From the NCBI RefSeq assembly GCF_001647285.1, contig NZ_LRML01000003.1, positions 310,001-374,000 of the forward strand: 64,000 bases of DNA, given 5' to 3'. This DNA comes from Rufibacter roseus. Its GTDB lineage: Bacteria > Bacteroidota > Bacteroidia > Cytophagales > Hymenobacteraceae. The stretch's first letter is position 1, and every line of letters starts with the position of its first letter. The translations under genes were made by a program, and so were the position numbers. The notes beneath the pieces were generated by a model. The model made no database searches, had not been told where the DNA came from, and saw only the letters and a list, made by a program, of their open reading frames with translations. Of the stretch, positions 8,405-16,691 are shown piece by piece.

Positions 8405-9562
8405 CTACTCCCAAAAACTTGGTTTCTCGCTGGAGCCCCGCAGTCTACAATCAACACAGTAGGCAGGTGCTCCTTTATATGAAACCAACACAGACACATT
8501 GTTTATTATCTCAAAATCAGCGGTAGTAGGAAGAATAGCACCATCACCAAAAATAGCTTCAAACACGTCTGGATCTAAGTCTGTTATAGTTTCTTCCTCA
8601 CATCTATCTCCCCCCACAGCAGGTAATTCTTCTCTAGTGATAAAGATTCTACGGTTGTCAGTGGTATAGGCCCCTACATACCCCACTACTAATTTTTCAG
8701 GGTGGGTAACACCTTTTATATTTCCTACTATTTCAGAAGGTTGCGGATCAAAGAAAGAGCCCATGCCGGAAGAGTTTTTCTTCATTATCTCTAAAAACTG
8801 AAACTCTTCCTTACTTAAGGCGCGCTGTTTCACCAAAATGCTGTATTTGGTTCCTATTTTATCAGAAAGATGCCCTAAGGTAACCAAGGGAGCGCTGATA
8901 GTATCTTTTGAAAATTTGGCGCTGGACCCTATCAGTATATCTGTGAAAGAAGAAGACCTCCAACAATTTTTCATGGCATTGGTCTCCTGTTCATCTCTGA
9001 GAACCAATGTTCCATTTTCGTATTTGTAGATAGAATAAAACCTTGAAGTAATTTGCCAAGTCTCTTCATAGGTCCATTTATAGTAAGTGGTAGCATTCTG
9101 AGGATCGTGACTGCTCACATAAATTTTGATGCCGTCAGTATCCCATTTCCAAAATACCTTATCTATGGCTGGGGTTACTTTTACCGGAGTAAACTCAGAG
9201 GCATACTCTTCTCCGTTACCAGTTTTAATGCGGAGACGGTATTTCTGGTTTTGGGGCAAGGTTAGAGCCGCTGAAGTGTATACGCCGTTTCCAGTTTCAG
9301 ACAGCGAGTAAGTCAGTTCATTCTCTCCTTCAATGCTAACTACGGCACCTGTTTCCTGCACATGGCTAACTGAGCCGGTAAGTTTGAATGTGCGCGACAA
9401 AATAATGGTAGTTACTGCCTCAGGGCCTGCATCTATGTAACCCTCTACTACTAACAAGCTGGACGCACCGCCTTCAATTACCGGCTCAAACGGATCACGG
9501 CAACCAGCCAAGGCAAATAACAGCCCTAACACCCAAAAATTGTTCTTCAATATTCTAGCCAT
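8405..9562 (-). CDS. DUF4249 lipoprotein
   Basis: 385 residues. The N-terminus has a lipoprotein signal with lipobox LAGC, Cys21 being the probable lipidated residue, so it is anchored in a membrane, probably the outer one. The body is beta-rich with the DUF4249 features VVEGYIDAGPEAVTTIILSRT near the start (split here at residue 20 of the motif) and a C-terminal pair of cysteines in YCVDCRLRG. DUF4249 proteins are found in Bacteroidota next to SusC-like receptors and their function is unknown; a SusD-like ligand-capture role is often assumed by position. It begins 1 base after the receptor stop and ends 17 bases before the MG2 gene. Confidence 0.88.
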   Translation of the reverse strand: MARILKNNFWVLGLLFALAGCRDPFEPVIEGGASSLLVVEGYIDAGPEAVTTIILSRTFKLTGSVSHVQETGAVVSIEGENELTYSLSETGNGVYTSAALTLPQNQKYRLRIKTGNGEEYASEFTPVKVTPAIDKVFWKWDTDGIKIYVSSHDPQNATTYYKWTYEETWQITSRFYSIYKYENGTLVLRDEQETNAMKNCWRSSSFTDILIGSSAKFSKDTISAPLVTLGHLSDKIGTKYSILVKQRALSKEEFQFLEIMKKNSSGMGSFFDPQPSEIVGNIKGVTHPEKLVVGYVGAYTTDNRRIFITREELPAVGGDRCEEETITDLDPDVFEAIFGDGAILPTTADFEIINNVSVLVSYKGAPAYCVDCRLRGSSEKPSFWE

Positions 9563-9563
9563 T

Positions 9564-12359
9564 TTAGAACCTGATGTTAAAGTTTAAAAACGGAACAGCC
9601 GCCCCAAATACAGATAATTTGTAGCCCTTAATTTGACCGCCTTCAGTAGTAAAATACACGGAGTAAGGGTTCTTTCTACCTGTAAGGTTGTACACACCCA
9701 AGGTCCAGGAATTGTGGGTGAGCTGCTTTATTTTGTGGTTGCCCTCTAGATTGATAGATAAGTCGGCACGGAAGTAATCTGGTATGCGGTAGTCATTGCG
9801 GCCAGAGAAAAGTGTTTTTTGCGTGCCGCCATACATGAACCGGGCAACTGGTATAGTGACAGGTCTGCCAGTGCTATAGGTCACATTCATTGAAATACTG
9901 AACCTACGCGACAGCTGCTGGTTCCCTACAAAGGTGAAATCATGGGGTTTGTCATAGCTGGCAGGGTAATAATCTCCACCGTTTATGGTTTCACCAGCAT
10001 TCGGGTCATCTTGCCGGAGAAGGATACGGGAATAGGTATAACTCATCCAGCCGTTGAATTTACCTTCTTTTTTACGCACCATCAGCTCTGCCCCATATGC
10101 TTTGCCTTGGGTGTTCAGTACATCGGTTTCTATGTGCGGGTTCATGACCAGCACAGCGGCACTTTTGTAATCTAAGTAGTTGGTGATTTTACGGTTATAA
10201 AACTCCGCCGACAGCTCAAGTTTATTCAGGAAAAGATTCTGGTACACACCCACCGACATTTGCTCGCTATGCTGTGGCCTGATGTTAGGATCACTAAGTT
10301 TCCAGATATCAGTGGGGGCTATTGCAGTAGTGTTAGACAACATATGGATGTACTGCCGCAGCGTGTTGTAACCTGCTTTTACCGATAAATTTTCTGTGAT
10401 AGCAAACCGGGCTGACACACGGTACTCAGGCCCATGATACGTTTTAATAAAATCTCCCTTCTGGAAAGATCTTGTTTCTGTCTGGCTTTCTTCGGTACGA
10501 GGCTCCTCTGGCGCGTAATAGTTCACCTGATGCGGGCCCAAGTAATTGTAGATAGAGTACCGAATACCTGCATTAAGTGACAACCTGGGAGTAATGGCAA
10601 AGTTGTCTTCCAGAAAAATTGCGCTTTCAAGCGCCTGCTCCTCCTCTACCTTGGCGGGCGCTATCACAGATTCAGCTCCCAATGGCTCGTAAGAGCCGGG
10701 CTTCAGCTGGTAATAGATAGAGCTCACGCCAAAGCTAAGGGTGTGGTCTGACGACGGACGGTAGGTAAAATCCGTTTTTACATTACTTTGATCTAACTGA
10801 AAAGCCAGCCTATAAGCCGACATGGGATTCGCTTCAGAATAGTTGCTATACCTGTAATGATCATGCCCCACCACCATGGTTCCAGAAAGTTCTGGGGTAA
10901 AATCGTGCTGCCATTTCAATGACAAATTTCGGTTGCCATAGCTGAACAAGGTATCAGTGTTCAGGTTTGATTCATCATGGCTTAAATAACCGGTAAGGGT
11001 AAGAAAATTCTTATCGTTCACCTGGTGGTCCAGATTCAGGTTAATGTCATAAAAAGAGGCTTTTGCTCCCTTGAAATCAGAATCGTCTGGCAAGAGATTG
11101 AATAGCCAGTTAGAGTAGGTGGTACGTGCCCCAAACAAGAAAGAAGTCTTTCCCTTATTAATAGGCCCCTCCAGATGTATGCGGCTGGTAAGCAAACCGA
11201 TTCCCGCAGACCCGGTAAACTTTTCTTTGTTACCCGTACGGGTGTTCACATTGAGTACAGAAGACAGCCTTCCACCATACTTAGCCGGAATACTGCTTTT
11301 GAAAAGCTCCACATCTTTAATGAGCTCAGGGTTGAACGCTGAGAAAAACCCGAAGAAATGCGAAGGGTTATAAACTGTGGCACCGTTGAAGAGTATCAGG
11401 TTTTGGTCAGTAGAACCGCCCCGTACGTTAAACCCGCCACTGGCTTCGCCCACTGATTTTACCCCTGGCAGCGTGAGCACCACCTTCAGTACATCGGCCT
11501 CCCCGAAAACGGTAGGCACTTGTTTGATGGTGTTAATCTCCAGCCGCTCCATTCCCATCTGCATTTTTTGCACATTAGAAGCAGCCTCAGCCTGTACTAC
11601 CACTTCTTTCAGAGCTGTGTTCTGAGCAGGAGTTTCAATATTTAGCTTCCCGTCAGAATATAAGACCAGCTGTCTTCTGGCATCAGTTACCTCAATACTT
11701 TTCACCAGCATCTCATGTCTACCCCGGGGCAAGGTAATGGTATAAGCACCGTTTTGATCTGCTGTTACCCCGGTATTCAGTTCAGGAAAGAAAACAGAGG
11801 CTCCTGCTACTGGTTTGCCCGTGGTGGAATTATAAATAACCCCTGACAGCGTCACTCTTCCGGCACCAGGGGCAGTACGGCTGCCAATTTCATATATTTT
11901 GTTTTCCTGTGAGGCAACGGTGGCTTTTATGTCAGCTTTTGGGGTAGAAGAAAGGGGCTTTTTCTCTTGTGCCAGCTCCTTCTGTGGCTCTGTAGATGTA
12001 TCTTGAAAAAGTGCTTTGGGCAAATCGGTCACCAGTGTTCCGCCTTTTAGCACAAACACGTTTTTTTGTGCATCAATGGCATAGGAAACCCCATAATTCT
12101 GCGAAAGACTATCTAGAACGGCTACTAATGGCTGCCCCTGAACAGGAACGGAAATGTTTACTCTTATACTATCTAGTTGCTCTTTACGGTAAAAGAAACG
12201 ATACCCTGTTATTTGCTGTAGTTCATCTAGTACTTTAGGAAGTGGCGTGTTCTCAAACCCCTTGCTGATCGATTGGTACTCTCTTTCCTGGGCCTGCACA
12301 GGAGTCCTTACCACCACAAGTCCTAAAACCAGCAAGAAGACATAGATGGCCTTTTTCAT
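9564..12359 (-). CDS. TonB-dependent receptor with STN and carboxypeptidase-like domains
   Basis: 931 residues from the ATG at 12357-12359, chosen because MKKAIYVFLLVLG starts a proper signal peptide ending QAQ; a longer reading would overlap the gene before it. Order: signal peptide 1-23, STN (secretin/TonB short N-terminal) domain about 35-90, a Lys/Ser-rich linker, CarboxypepD_reg-like domain about 170-255, plug about 265-390 with GGFNVRGGSTDQNLILFNG, then a 22-strand-type barrel ending in Phe. STN domains usually contact an inner-membrane anti-sigma factor, but no sigma/anti-sigma pair adjoins this gene. It is four bases downstream of the small secreted protein gene. Confidence 0.93.
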   Translation of the reverse strand: MKKAIYVFLLVLGLVVVRTPVQAQEREYQSISKGFENTPLPKVLDELQQITGYRFFYRKEQLDSIRVNISVPVQGQPLVAVLDSLSQNYGVSYAIDAQKNVFVLKGGTLVTDLPKALFQDTSTEPQKELAQEKKPLSSTPKADIKATVASQENKIYEIGSRTAPGAGRVTLSGVIYNSTTGKPVAGASVFFPELNTGVTADQNGAYTITLPRGRHEMLVKSIEVTDARRQLVLYSDGKLNIETPAQNTALKEVVVQAEAASNVQKMQMGMERLEINTIKQVPTVFGEADVLKVVLTLPGVKSVGEASGGFNVRGGSTDQNLILFNGATVYNPSHFFGFFSAFNPELIKDVELFKSSIPAKYGGRLSSVLNVNTRTGNKEKFTGSAGIGLLTSRIHLEGPINKGKTSFLFGARTTYSNWLFNLLPDDSDFKGAKASFYDINLNLDHQVNDKNFLTLTGYLSHDESNLNTDTLFSYGNRNLSLKWQHDFTPELSGTMVVGHDHYRYSNYSEANPMSAYRLAFQLDQSNVKTDFTYRPSSDHTLSFGVSSIYYQLKPGSYEPLGAESVIAPAKVEEEQALESAIFLEDNFAITPRLSLNAGIRYSIYNYLGPHQVNYYAPEEPRTEESQTETRSFQKGDFIKTYHGPEYRVSARFAITENLSVKAGYNTLRQYIHMLSNTTAIAPTDIWKLSDPNIRPQHSEQMSVGVYQNLFLNKLELSAEFYNRKITNYLDYKSAAVLVMNPHIETDVLNTQGKAYGAELMVRKKEGKFNGWMSYTYSRILLRQDDPNAGETINGGDYYPASYDKPHDFTFVGNQQLSRRFSISMNVTYSTGRPVTIPVARFMYGGTQKTLFSGRNDYRIPDYFRADLSINLEGNHKIKQLTHNSWTLGVYNLTGRKNPYSVYFTTEGGQIKGYKLSVFGAAVPFLNFNIRF

Positions 12360-12363
12360 AGCA

Positions 12364-13107
12364 TTAAAGTTGTTCTGAGTAAAATTTTGCAACTTCAACC
12401 AAGGCATCTACTGGGTCTTTAGAGACTGACAGGTCAAGTCTGCCCATAAGTTCATTGACCTCTTTTTTCTTATCTGGGAAGACCTTTAATACATCTCGCT
12501 TATTCTTGATGAGGAAGATTTGTTCACCTTTTTGAATGTAAAACCGATTCCTTTCAGGGAAATAAGCCACTGATTTATCTTCTGGAATGATGCCATCAAC
12601 TGTTTTCATGTACCGGCCCAACACCTTTATTTCATTTTTGGAGAACAGCAGATCATAGAACCCAGACTGGAAGCCAGTAGGAGTTGCGTAGGTTGGCTCC
12701 AGATATATGAATGTGTGCCCCAACAGCTGAAAGCTATCTACTTTTGCCTTTGTCAGGGCCAGACTGCTGGTTCTGTTTAAATGCTCAATCACCAATTCAT
12801 CCTGCACCAGATCATACAGCAGCTTTATGTTTGAATATTTTATCCCGTCAAACTGCACCTCCCCCACACTCCAGGTACTGCTTTTAAAAAACGGGTGGCC
12901 CCGTTTTACATCGAACTTAAAACCCAAGTACTCATACCCATTGTAAAGCTTCTTTTTAGTAGGGCTGAGCTGGTTTAAGGCATGGTTAACCGCAGTGGCA
13001 TAGAAAGCACTATCACCAGATACTTGCTGCCCCCAAGCCCTTACCCAGGTGCCGCTGCTGGCAAGAAGGTAGAATAAAAGCAGAAAAAAAGGACGATTCA
13101 TGAGCAA
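12364..13107 (-). CDS. Secreted protein of unknown function, first gene of the STN-TonB receptor operon
   Basis: 247 residues with a signal peptide (about 1-26, ending AWGQ). The rest is soluble, mixed alpha/beta, with no cysteine and a run of short beta segments; motifs such as YNGYEYLGF and FLIKNKRDVLKVFPDKKKE are visible but I recognise no domain family. It ends four bases before the receptor start, so the two are surely co-transcribed. Position suggests a periplasmic or surface partner of the receptor, but this is inference. Confidence 0.82.
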   Translation of the reverse strand: MLMNRPFFLLLFYLLASSGTWVRAWGQQVSGDSAFYATAVNHALNQLSPTKKKLYNGYEYLGFKFDVKRGHPFFKSSTWSVGEVQFDGIKYSNIKLLYDLVQDELVIEHLNRTSSLALTKAKVDSFQLLGHTFIYLEPTYATPTGFQSGFYDLLFSKNEIKVLGRYMKTVDGIIPEDKSVAYFPERNRFYIQKGEQIFLIKNKRDVLKVFPDKKKEVNELMGRLDLSVSKDPVDALVEVAKFYSEQL

Positions 13108-13207
13108 AGGGGGAAGATATATTTTACAGTATACAGAAATATTGATTATCTATCTGATTATGAACAGAGTGGCTTTCATAAGGTGGGCTTCTTCTTCACT
13201 GAAAGGT

Positions 13208-13250
13208 AAAAAAGCTCTATGAATTATACTATAAACATAGAGCTTTTTAT
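13208..13250 (-). terminator. Terminator of the amidase gene
   Basis: Perfect 13-bp stem AAAAAGCTCTATG / CATAGAGCTTTTT with a 14-base AT-rich loop, flanked by a T tract on the minus strand. It separates the amidase gene from the secreted-protein/receptor operon downstream. Confidence 0.85.
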
Positions 13251-13310
13251 ATTTTTTCTACCGTCAAATCTGTCTGTTTCTACTATTAAGAAACCTCCAG
13301 CACCTAATAC

Positions 13311-14279
13311 CTAAAGCGCTTGCCTGTAAAGCAGGTACAGTATTTTAAGGTCACGGTCGGTCAAGGTGGCGTTTACTTCTTTCTGAATGTAGTGCAGTTT
13401 GAATGCTTTAATGGCTGCTTCCAGGTTTTTGACATCGTAGCCAATAATGCGAAGAGCGTCTTTTGGATTGAAAGAGGCTGGTATAATGTTTTCGGCAGGA
13501 ATAGGGTCTTGCGCAAGTACCTCTAAGGTTAGCATGGGCGGAGCTACAGATACCGAATCAGATGAAACCGCGCTAGAGTCTTGGGCTGTTGCCGGTTTCA
13601 GCAGGTTTTTCTCCAGCACCAGTTGGTCTACCTTTCCCTCATCATACCACAAACCAAAGCCCGCCTCTGCCAGCTGCTTCCAGGGAAAAGTGGGGTTTGG
13701 GTCTACTTTGCGACTGGGAGCAATGTCTGAGTGGCCTATGAAATTAGCCGCCGGAATGCCGTAGTTCTTCTTGAGCAGAGCCAGCAATTGAATTAAACTT
13801 TCAATTTGAGCCTCCTGGAAAGGCTCGAACCCGTTGTTGTCTAACTCAATGCCAATGGATGTGGAATTTAAATCAGTGGTATTGCCCCATTTGGCGTTTC
13901 CGCCGTGCCATGCCCTGAGGTAATCACTGAGCATGTGGTAAACCTTGCCGTCGCGGCCTATGACATAGTGAGCGCTCACTTGTGTTTTGGGGGTGGTAAA
14001 AGTTTTTAGAGTTTGCTCTGTGGAATTCTGGGCTGTGTGGTGAATAACCACGTAGTTGGGCTTACGCAAATTGAAATTAGTGGAGCCTACCCAATAATCG
14101 CCCTGCAAGAGACTGTCTTCCCCAGCAATAATCACCGGAGTGGCTTTTATTTCTTTAGTAAGGGCTTTCACTTTTTTCTTGTACACCCTGTTGGTGGAGG
14201 CATACGGATTAGAAGTACAGGCAGAAAAAACGAGCAATAACGCCAGTAGCAGCAAAGAAGAAGTTTGGGAGATGTTCAT
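13311..14279 (-). CDS. N-acetylmuramoyl-L-alanine amidase lipoprotein (Amidase_2/PGRP type)
   Basis: 322 residues from the ATG at 14279; an upstream ATG at 14303 would add eight residues before the signal sequence. The lipobox is LVFSAC with Cys21 lipidated. The Amidase_2 domain (about 65-205) shows the zinc ligands: His in VVIHHTA, His in GHSD and Asp in RKVDPNP, as in AmiD of Escherichia coli, which cuts anhydro-muropeptides at the outer membrane. A Ser/Ala-rich linker and a C-terminal helical part with IGYDVKNLEAAIKAFKLHY follow; this looks like the peptidoglycan-binding tail of AmiD. It stands alone with its own terminator and faces a divergent gene across a P40 copy. Confidence 0.93.
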   Translation of the reverse strand: MNISQTSSLLLLALLLVFSACTSNPYASTNRVYKKKVKALTKEIKATPVIIAGEDSLLQGDYWVGSTNFNLRKPNYVVIHHTAQNSTEQTLKTFTTPKTQVSAHYVIGRDGKVYHMLSDYLRAWHGGNAKWGNTTDLNSTSIGIELDNNGFEPFQEAQIESLIQLLALLKKNYGIPAANFIGHSDIAPSRKVDPNPTFPWKQLAEAGFGLWYDEGKVDQLVLEKNLLKPATAQDSSAVSSDSVSVAPPMLTLEVLAQDPIPAENIIPASFNPKDALRIIGYDVKNLEAAIKAFKLHYIQKEVNATLTDRDLKILYLLYRQAL

Positions 14280-14361
14280 TGTAATAAGCTGATAGAGGCT
14301 CAAAGATGCGTAATAATCTTTTCCCTGCTAAAAATAAGGCACTAAAATGGCCTTTGGCCAG

Positions 14362-14401
14362 CTGTTTTTGGCTTGTTTTCTGAAAATCAGGCTAAAAACA
14401 G
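14362..14401. repeat. P40 palindrome, copy 4 (between divergent genes)
   Basis: Exactly 40 bases with CTG/CAG ends and a core of TTTTCTGAAAA. It lies between the divergent amidase and CxxC-protein genes, so it is in a promoter region and not behind any gene. A small TGGCC/GGCCA hairpin (14348-14360) adjoins it. Confidence 0.9.
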
Positions 14402-14471
14402 ATCTATTTGCTCCTAAACATCGCTTAAAAATGATAACTTAGGCAAACGTTTACCATTGCTTTTGATTTTT

Positions 14472-15071
14472 ATGGAATCTTCACGCCTTCAGTTAGACCA
14501 GGAGCTACAGCCTATTCCGGCATTGTTACACTCCTACTCCTCAGGAGAACCATTCCATTCTTGCATTACCTGCGATTCAGCGCTGCTGGCCAACGGGAGC
14601 CAATATTTGGTGGAGAAAGCTATTCGCAACTACCCTGAGGCGGGCGTGCAGGATGTCATTTTTGAGTATGCCATGTGCCTTACTTGCGCCCAGCAGCTCC
14701 GCGAAGAATTGTCTGCTGATTCAAAAGTAAACATTGAAAACTATTTTGCTGAACATGTCAATTTAGAGGCACGCCGCAAAGCCTTGCTTTCGCTGCCTGA
14801 CCCCATGAAACTGGACAATTGGCTATCGCACTGCCTGGTCACCGGAAAAGCACGGGAAGATTGCACCGAATACCAAATTTTTGGCCAGTGCTTCGGCCCT
14901 GATCTCCACTTCGGGTATATGCCATATATGCTTAGCGGAGAGGCTATGGATGAAATTCAGGAGCTCATCTCGCCCCACACCCGCGAAATTCTGGACGATT
15001 TTATGGATACTCACTTCGGACTTCCGCCGGAGCTAAGGGCACTGTTGCAGGACAGGCTGGTGCTGGTATAA
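14472..15071 (+). CDS. Conserved protein with two CxxC motifs, unknown function
   Basis: 199 residues from the ATG at 14472 (an ATG at 14457 would add five). The N-terminal half has two CxxC pairs, CITC at about residue 32 and CLTC at about residue 73, that could form a zinc site. The rest is helical, acidic and soluble, with three further cysteines and no signal peptide, so it is likely cytoplasmic. I do not recognise the family by function. It is the only gene before the hairpin element at 15.1 kb and is divergent from the amidase gene. Confidence 0.8.
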   Translation: MESSRLQLDQELQPIPALLHSYSSGEPFHSCITCDSALLANGSQYLVEKAIRNYPEAGVQDVIFEYAMCLTCAQQLREELSADSKVNIENYFAEHVNLEARRKALLSLPDPMKLDNWLSHCLVTGKAREDCTEYQIFGQCFGPDLHFGYMPYMLSGEAMDEIQELISPHTREILDDFMDTHFGLPPELRALLQDRLVLV

Positions 15072-15095
15072 AAATGTTATACTATTCTTTTGTTC

Positions 15096-15183
15096 TGTCA
15101 TTTTGATAGGATCTTGTTGGCAAACTGAAAATCCTTTACTCACTGCTACTACAGCTTGCCACCAAGATCTTTCCAAGATGACA
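15096..15183. repeat. 88-base REP/MITE-like hairpin element
   Basis: Arms 15096-15127 and 15152-15183 are reverse complements with a few mismatches (23 of the outer 28 positions match, and pairing continues inward), leaving a 24-base loop. The ends are TGTCA and TGACA. The outer sequence with TGTCATnnTGAnAGGATCTTG resembles interspersed repeats I recall from other Bacteroidota genomes, which is recollection and not a search. The left arm begins 24 bases after the stop of the CxxC protein. Confidence 0.75.
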
Positions 15184-15233
15184 GGAGGTGTAGTTTAATT
15201 CTCAATTTACTCAGTAAGAACCTCATTGCTACA

Positions 15234-15833
15234 ATGAAATATCTTATTTGGAGCATCTGCTCCCTCCTGCTGCTGACGGGCTTTATCTCCCCCACTCCAA
15301 CTGACGCAGTGGACTATTTAAGCTTGCCTGGCCCGATTAAATTCAAAGATACTGAGTTTGCCTTAGCCTGGTCTTCTCACCCTAACGCTTCCTATTTTAA
15401 GCAAGAATATGTTCCGGCGGGGGAAACAGTGCAGGGTTTTAACCAAATGATTCTGGCCGAAGTGGTGGTTGGTGATTTTAGCGTGGAAGATGCCGTGCAG
15501 GCACAAATCAGAACCATTGCTGAGCGCAAGAAAACCGATGCCGTAGCCGATTACGAGGTGTTCGAAAACCCAAAAACCGGTGAGGTCATTCTAGACTTTC
15601 TTATGAGCGCCGGAAATGAATCTACTGTAAGTGTGGTAGAGTGGAACGCTTACAAGTACAGACCCTACCAAGACAAAGCCGGTCGCAGAGGTGTTGTTCT
15701 GTTTGGGTACAGCAGACGGGGCTATAACAAGAACGTAGAAGGCTTTTTATCATCATTGAAGTCGGTCAGAAGTGAATATTTAAAAGCACTAGGCAGCTAC
15801 TCTATTCCTGACATCAGCATAAAAAATAAGTAA
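15234..15833 (+). CDS. Secreted or anchored protein of unknown function
   Basis: 199 residues from the ATG at 15234, which starts a clear signal sequence (about 1-22: basic Lys2 then a Leu-rich core). An upstream ATG at 15156 lies inside the hairpin element and is rejected. The mature part is soluble, with a central segment VVGDFSVEDAVQAQIRTIAE and an Arg/Tyr-rich C-terminal part. No cysteine pair or catalytic motif is apparent. I do not recognise the family; by position it is a single gene. Confidence 0.75.
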   Translation: MKYLIWSICSLLLLTGFISPTPTDAVDYLSLPGPIKFKDTEFALAWSSHPNASYFKQEYVPAGETVQGFNQMILAEVVVGDFSVEDAVQAQIRTIAERKKTDAVADYEVFENPKTGEVILDFLMSAGNESTVSVVEWNAYKYRPYQDKAGRRGVVLFGYSRRGYNKNVEGFLSSLKSVRSEYLKALGSYSIPDISIKNK

Positions 15834-15903
15834 TTCCTGCTCAGGTCAGCCAATCAATTAAGCGTAAAATCACCTGTACTAAACTTTTCAAACCATTCCA
15901 CTC

Positions 15904-16422
15904 ATGAAGTACTTCGCTCTTTTCCTGCTTTGCGCCGCTATTCAGTTTACTGCGCTGGCCCAGTCTAAAGCTAAAGCCACGGCTGCTTCAGCAGATGCCA
16001 AAGCCGTAGAAGCGGCGGTAGTAAAGTTTTTTGACGGTATGCGCGCCGGCGACAGCACCATGGCCAAATCAGTGTTGACGCCTAACGCGCGGCTGTTGAG
16101 TGTAGCTACCACTAAAGACGGGACTGCGGCCTTGCGTGAAACACCTATGCAGAAATTTGTGGAGATGATTGCCCAGCCTCACCCACAGGTGCTAGATGAA
16201 GTGATTTGGGACGTGAAAGTGCAAATTGATGGCAACTTAGCCACTCTCTGGTGCGAATATGCCTTTTATGTAGGCGACACCTTCAGCCATTGCGGGGTTG
16301 ATGCCTTCCAACTGTACCGCAGCCCCGAAGGCTGGAAAATCTTCAGTATTGCCGATACCCGCCGAAAAGAAAACTGCGACCTTAAAGCCGCTCAGGCTGC
16401 CAAAGGAAAAACCAATCCTTAA
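15904..16422 (+). CDS. Secreted NTF2-like (SnoaL/DUF4440-type) protein
   Basis: 172 residues with a signal peptide ending ALAQ (about 1-20). The mature part has the order of a small cone-shaped NTF2-like domain: a helix with VVKFFDGMRAGDSTMAKSVL, a strand pair, and the final strands LATLWCEYAFYVGD and GVDAFQLYRSPEGWKIFSI. These proteins bind small molecules or act as enzymes of diverse kinds, so the substrate cannot be stated. It lies 70 bases after the previous secreted protein on the same strand and may share its transcript. A P40 copy and a hairpin terminator follow. Confidence 0.82.
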   Translation: MKYFALFLLCAAIQFTALAQSKAKATAASADAKAVEAAVVKFFDGMRAGDSTMAKSVLTPNARLLSVATTKDGTAALRETPMQKFVEMIAQPHPQVLDEVIWDVKVQIDGNLATLWCEYAFYVGDTFSHCGVDAFQLYRSPEGWKIFSIADTRRKENCDLKAAQAAKGKTNP

Positions 16423-16443
16423 GTTTAAAACATGTGTCTACGC

Positions 16444-16481
16444 CTGTTTCAGGCCAGTTCTTCAAAAAATAAGGCAAAAAC
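16444..16481. repeat. P40 palindrome, copy 5 (divergent in sequence)
   Basis: Begins CTGTTTCAGGC and ends GGCAAAAAC, with more mismatches than most copies. It lies 21 bases after the NTF2-like gene stop and just before a terminator. Confidence 0.6.
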
Positions 16482-16487
16482 CCCACG

Positions 16488-16524
16488 CCCTATCTTGTTC
16501 ACTCAAGAGCAGGTAGGGTTTTGT
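16488..16524 (+). terminator. Hairpin terminator
   Basis: CCCTATCTTGTTC pairs with GAGCAGGTAGGG through a few G-T pairs, followed by TTTTGTATTTT. It ends the transcript of the NTF2-like gene. Confidence 0.7.
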
Positions 16525-16691
16525 ATTTTGGGTTGTAAAGGGTAGTTTTAAATTTCACCATGCTGCTTATACCTTCCGTTCTGCTGAATTCTGACGGGGG
16601 AGTATACACCTAGCAGCAGATGCCCGTATATAGCAAAGGCCTTTGAGGGCTTATTCCCTCCTGTTTATTGGCAACTGATTTATTTTATTAC

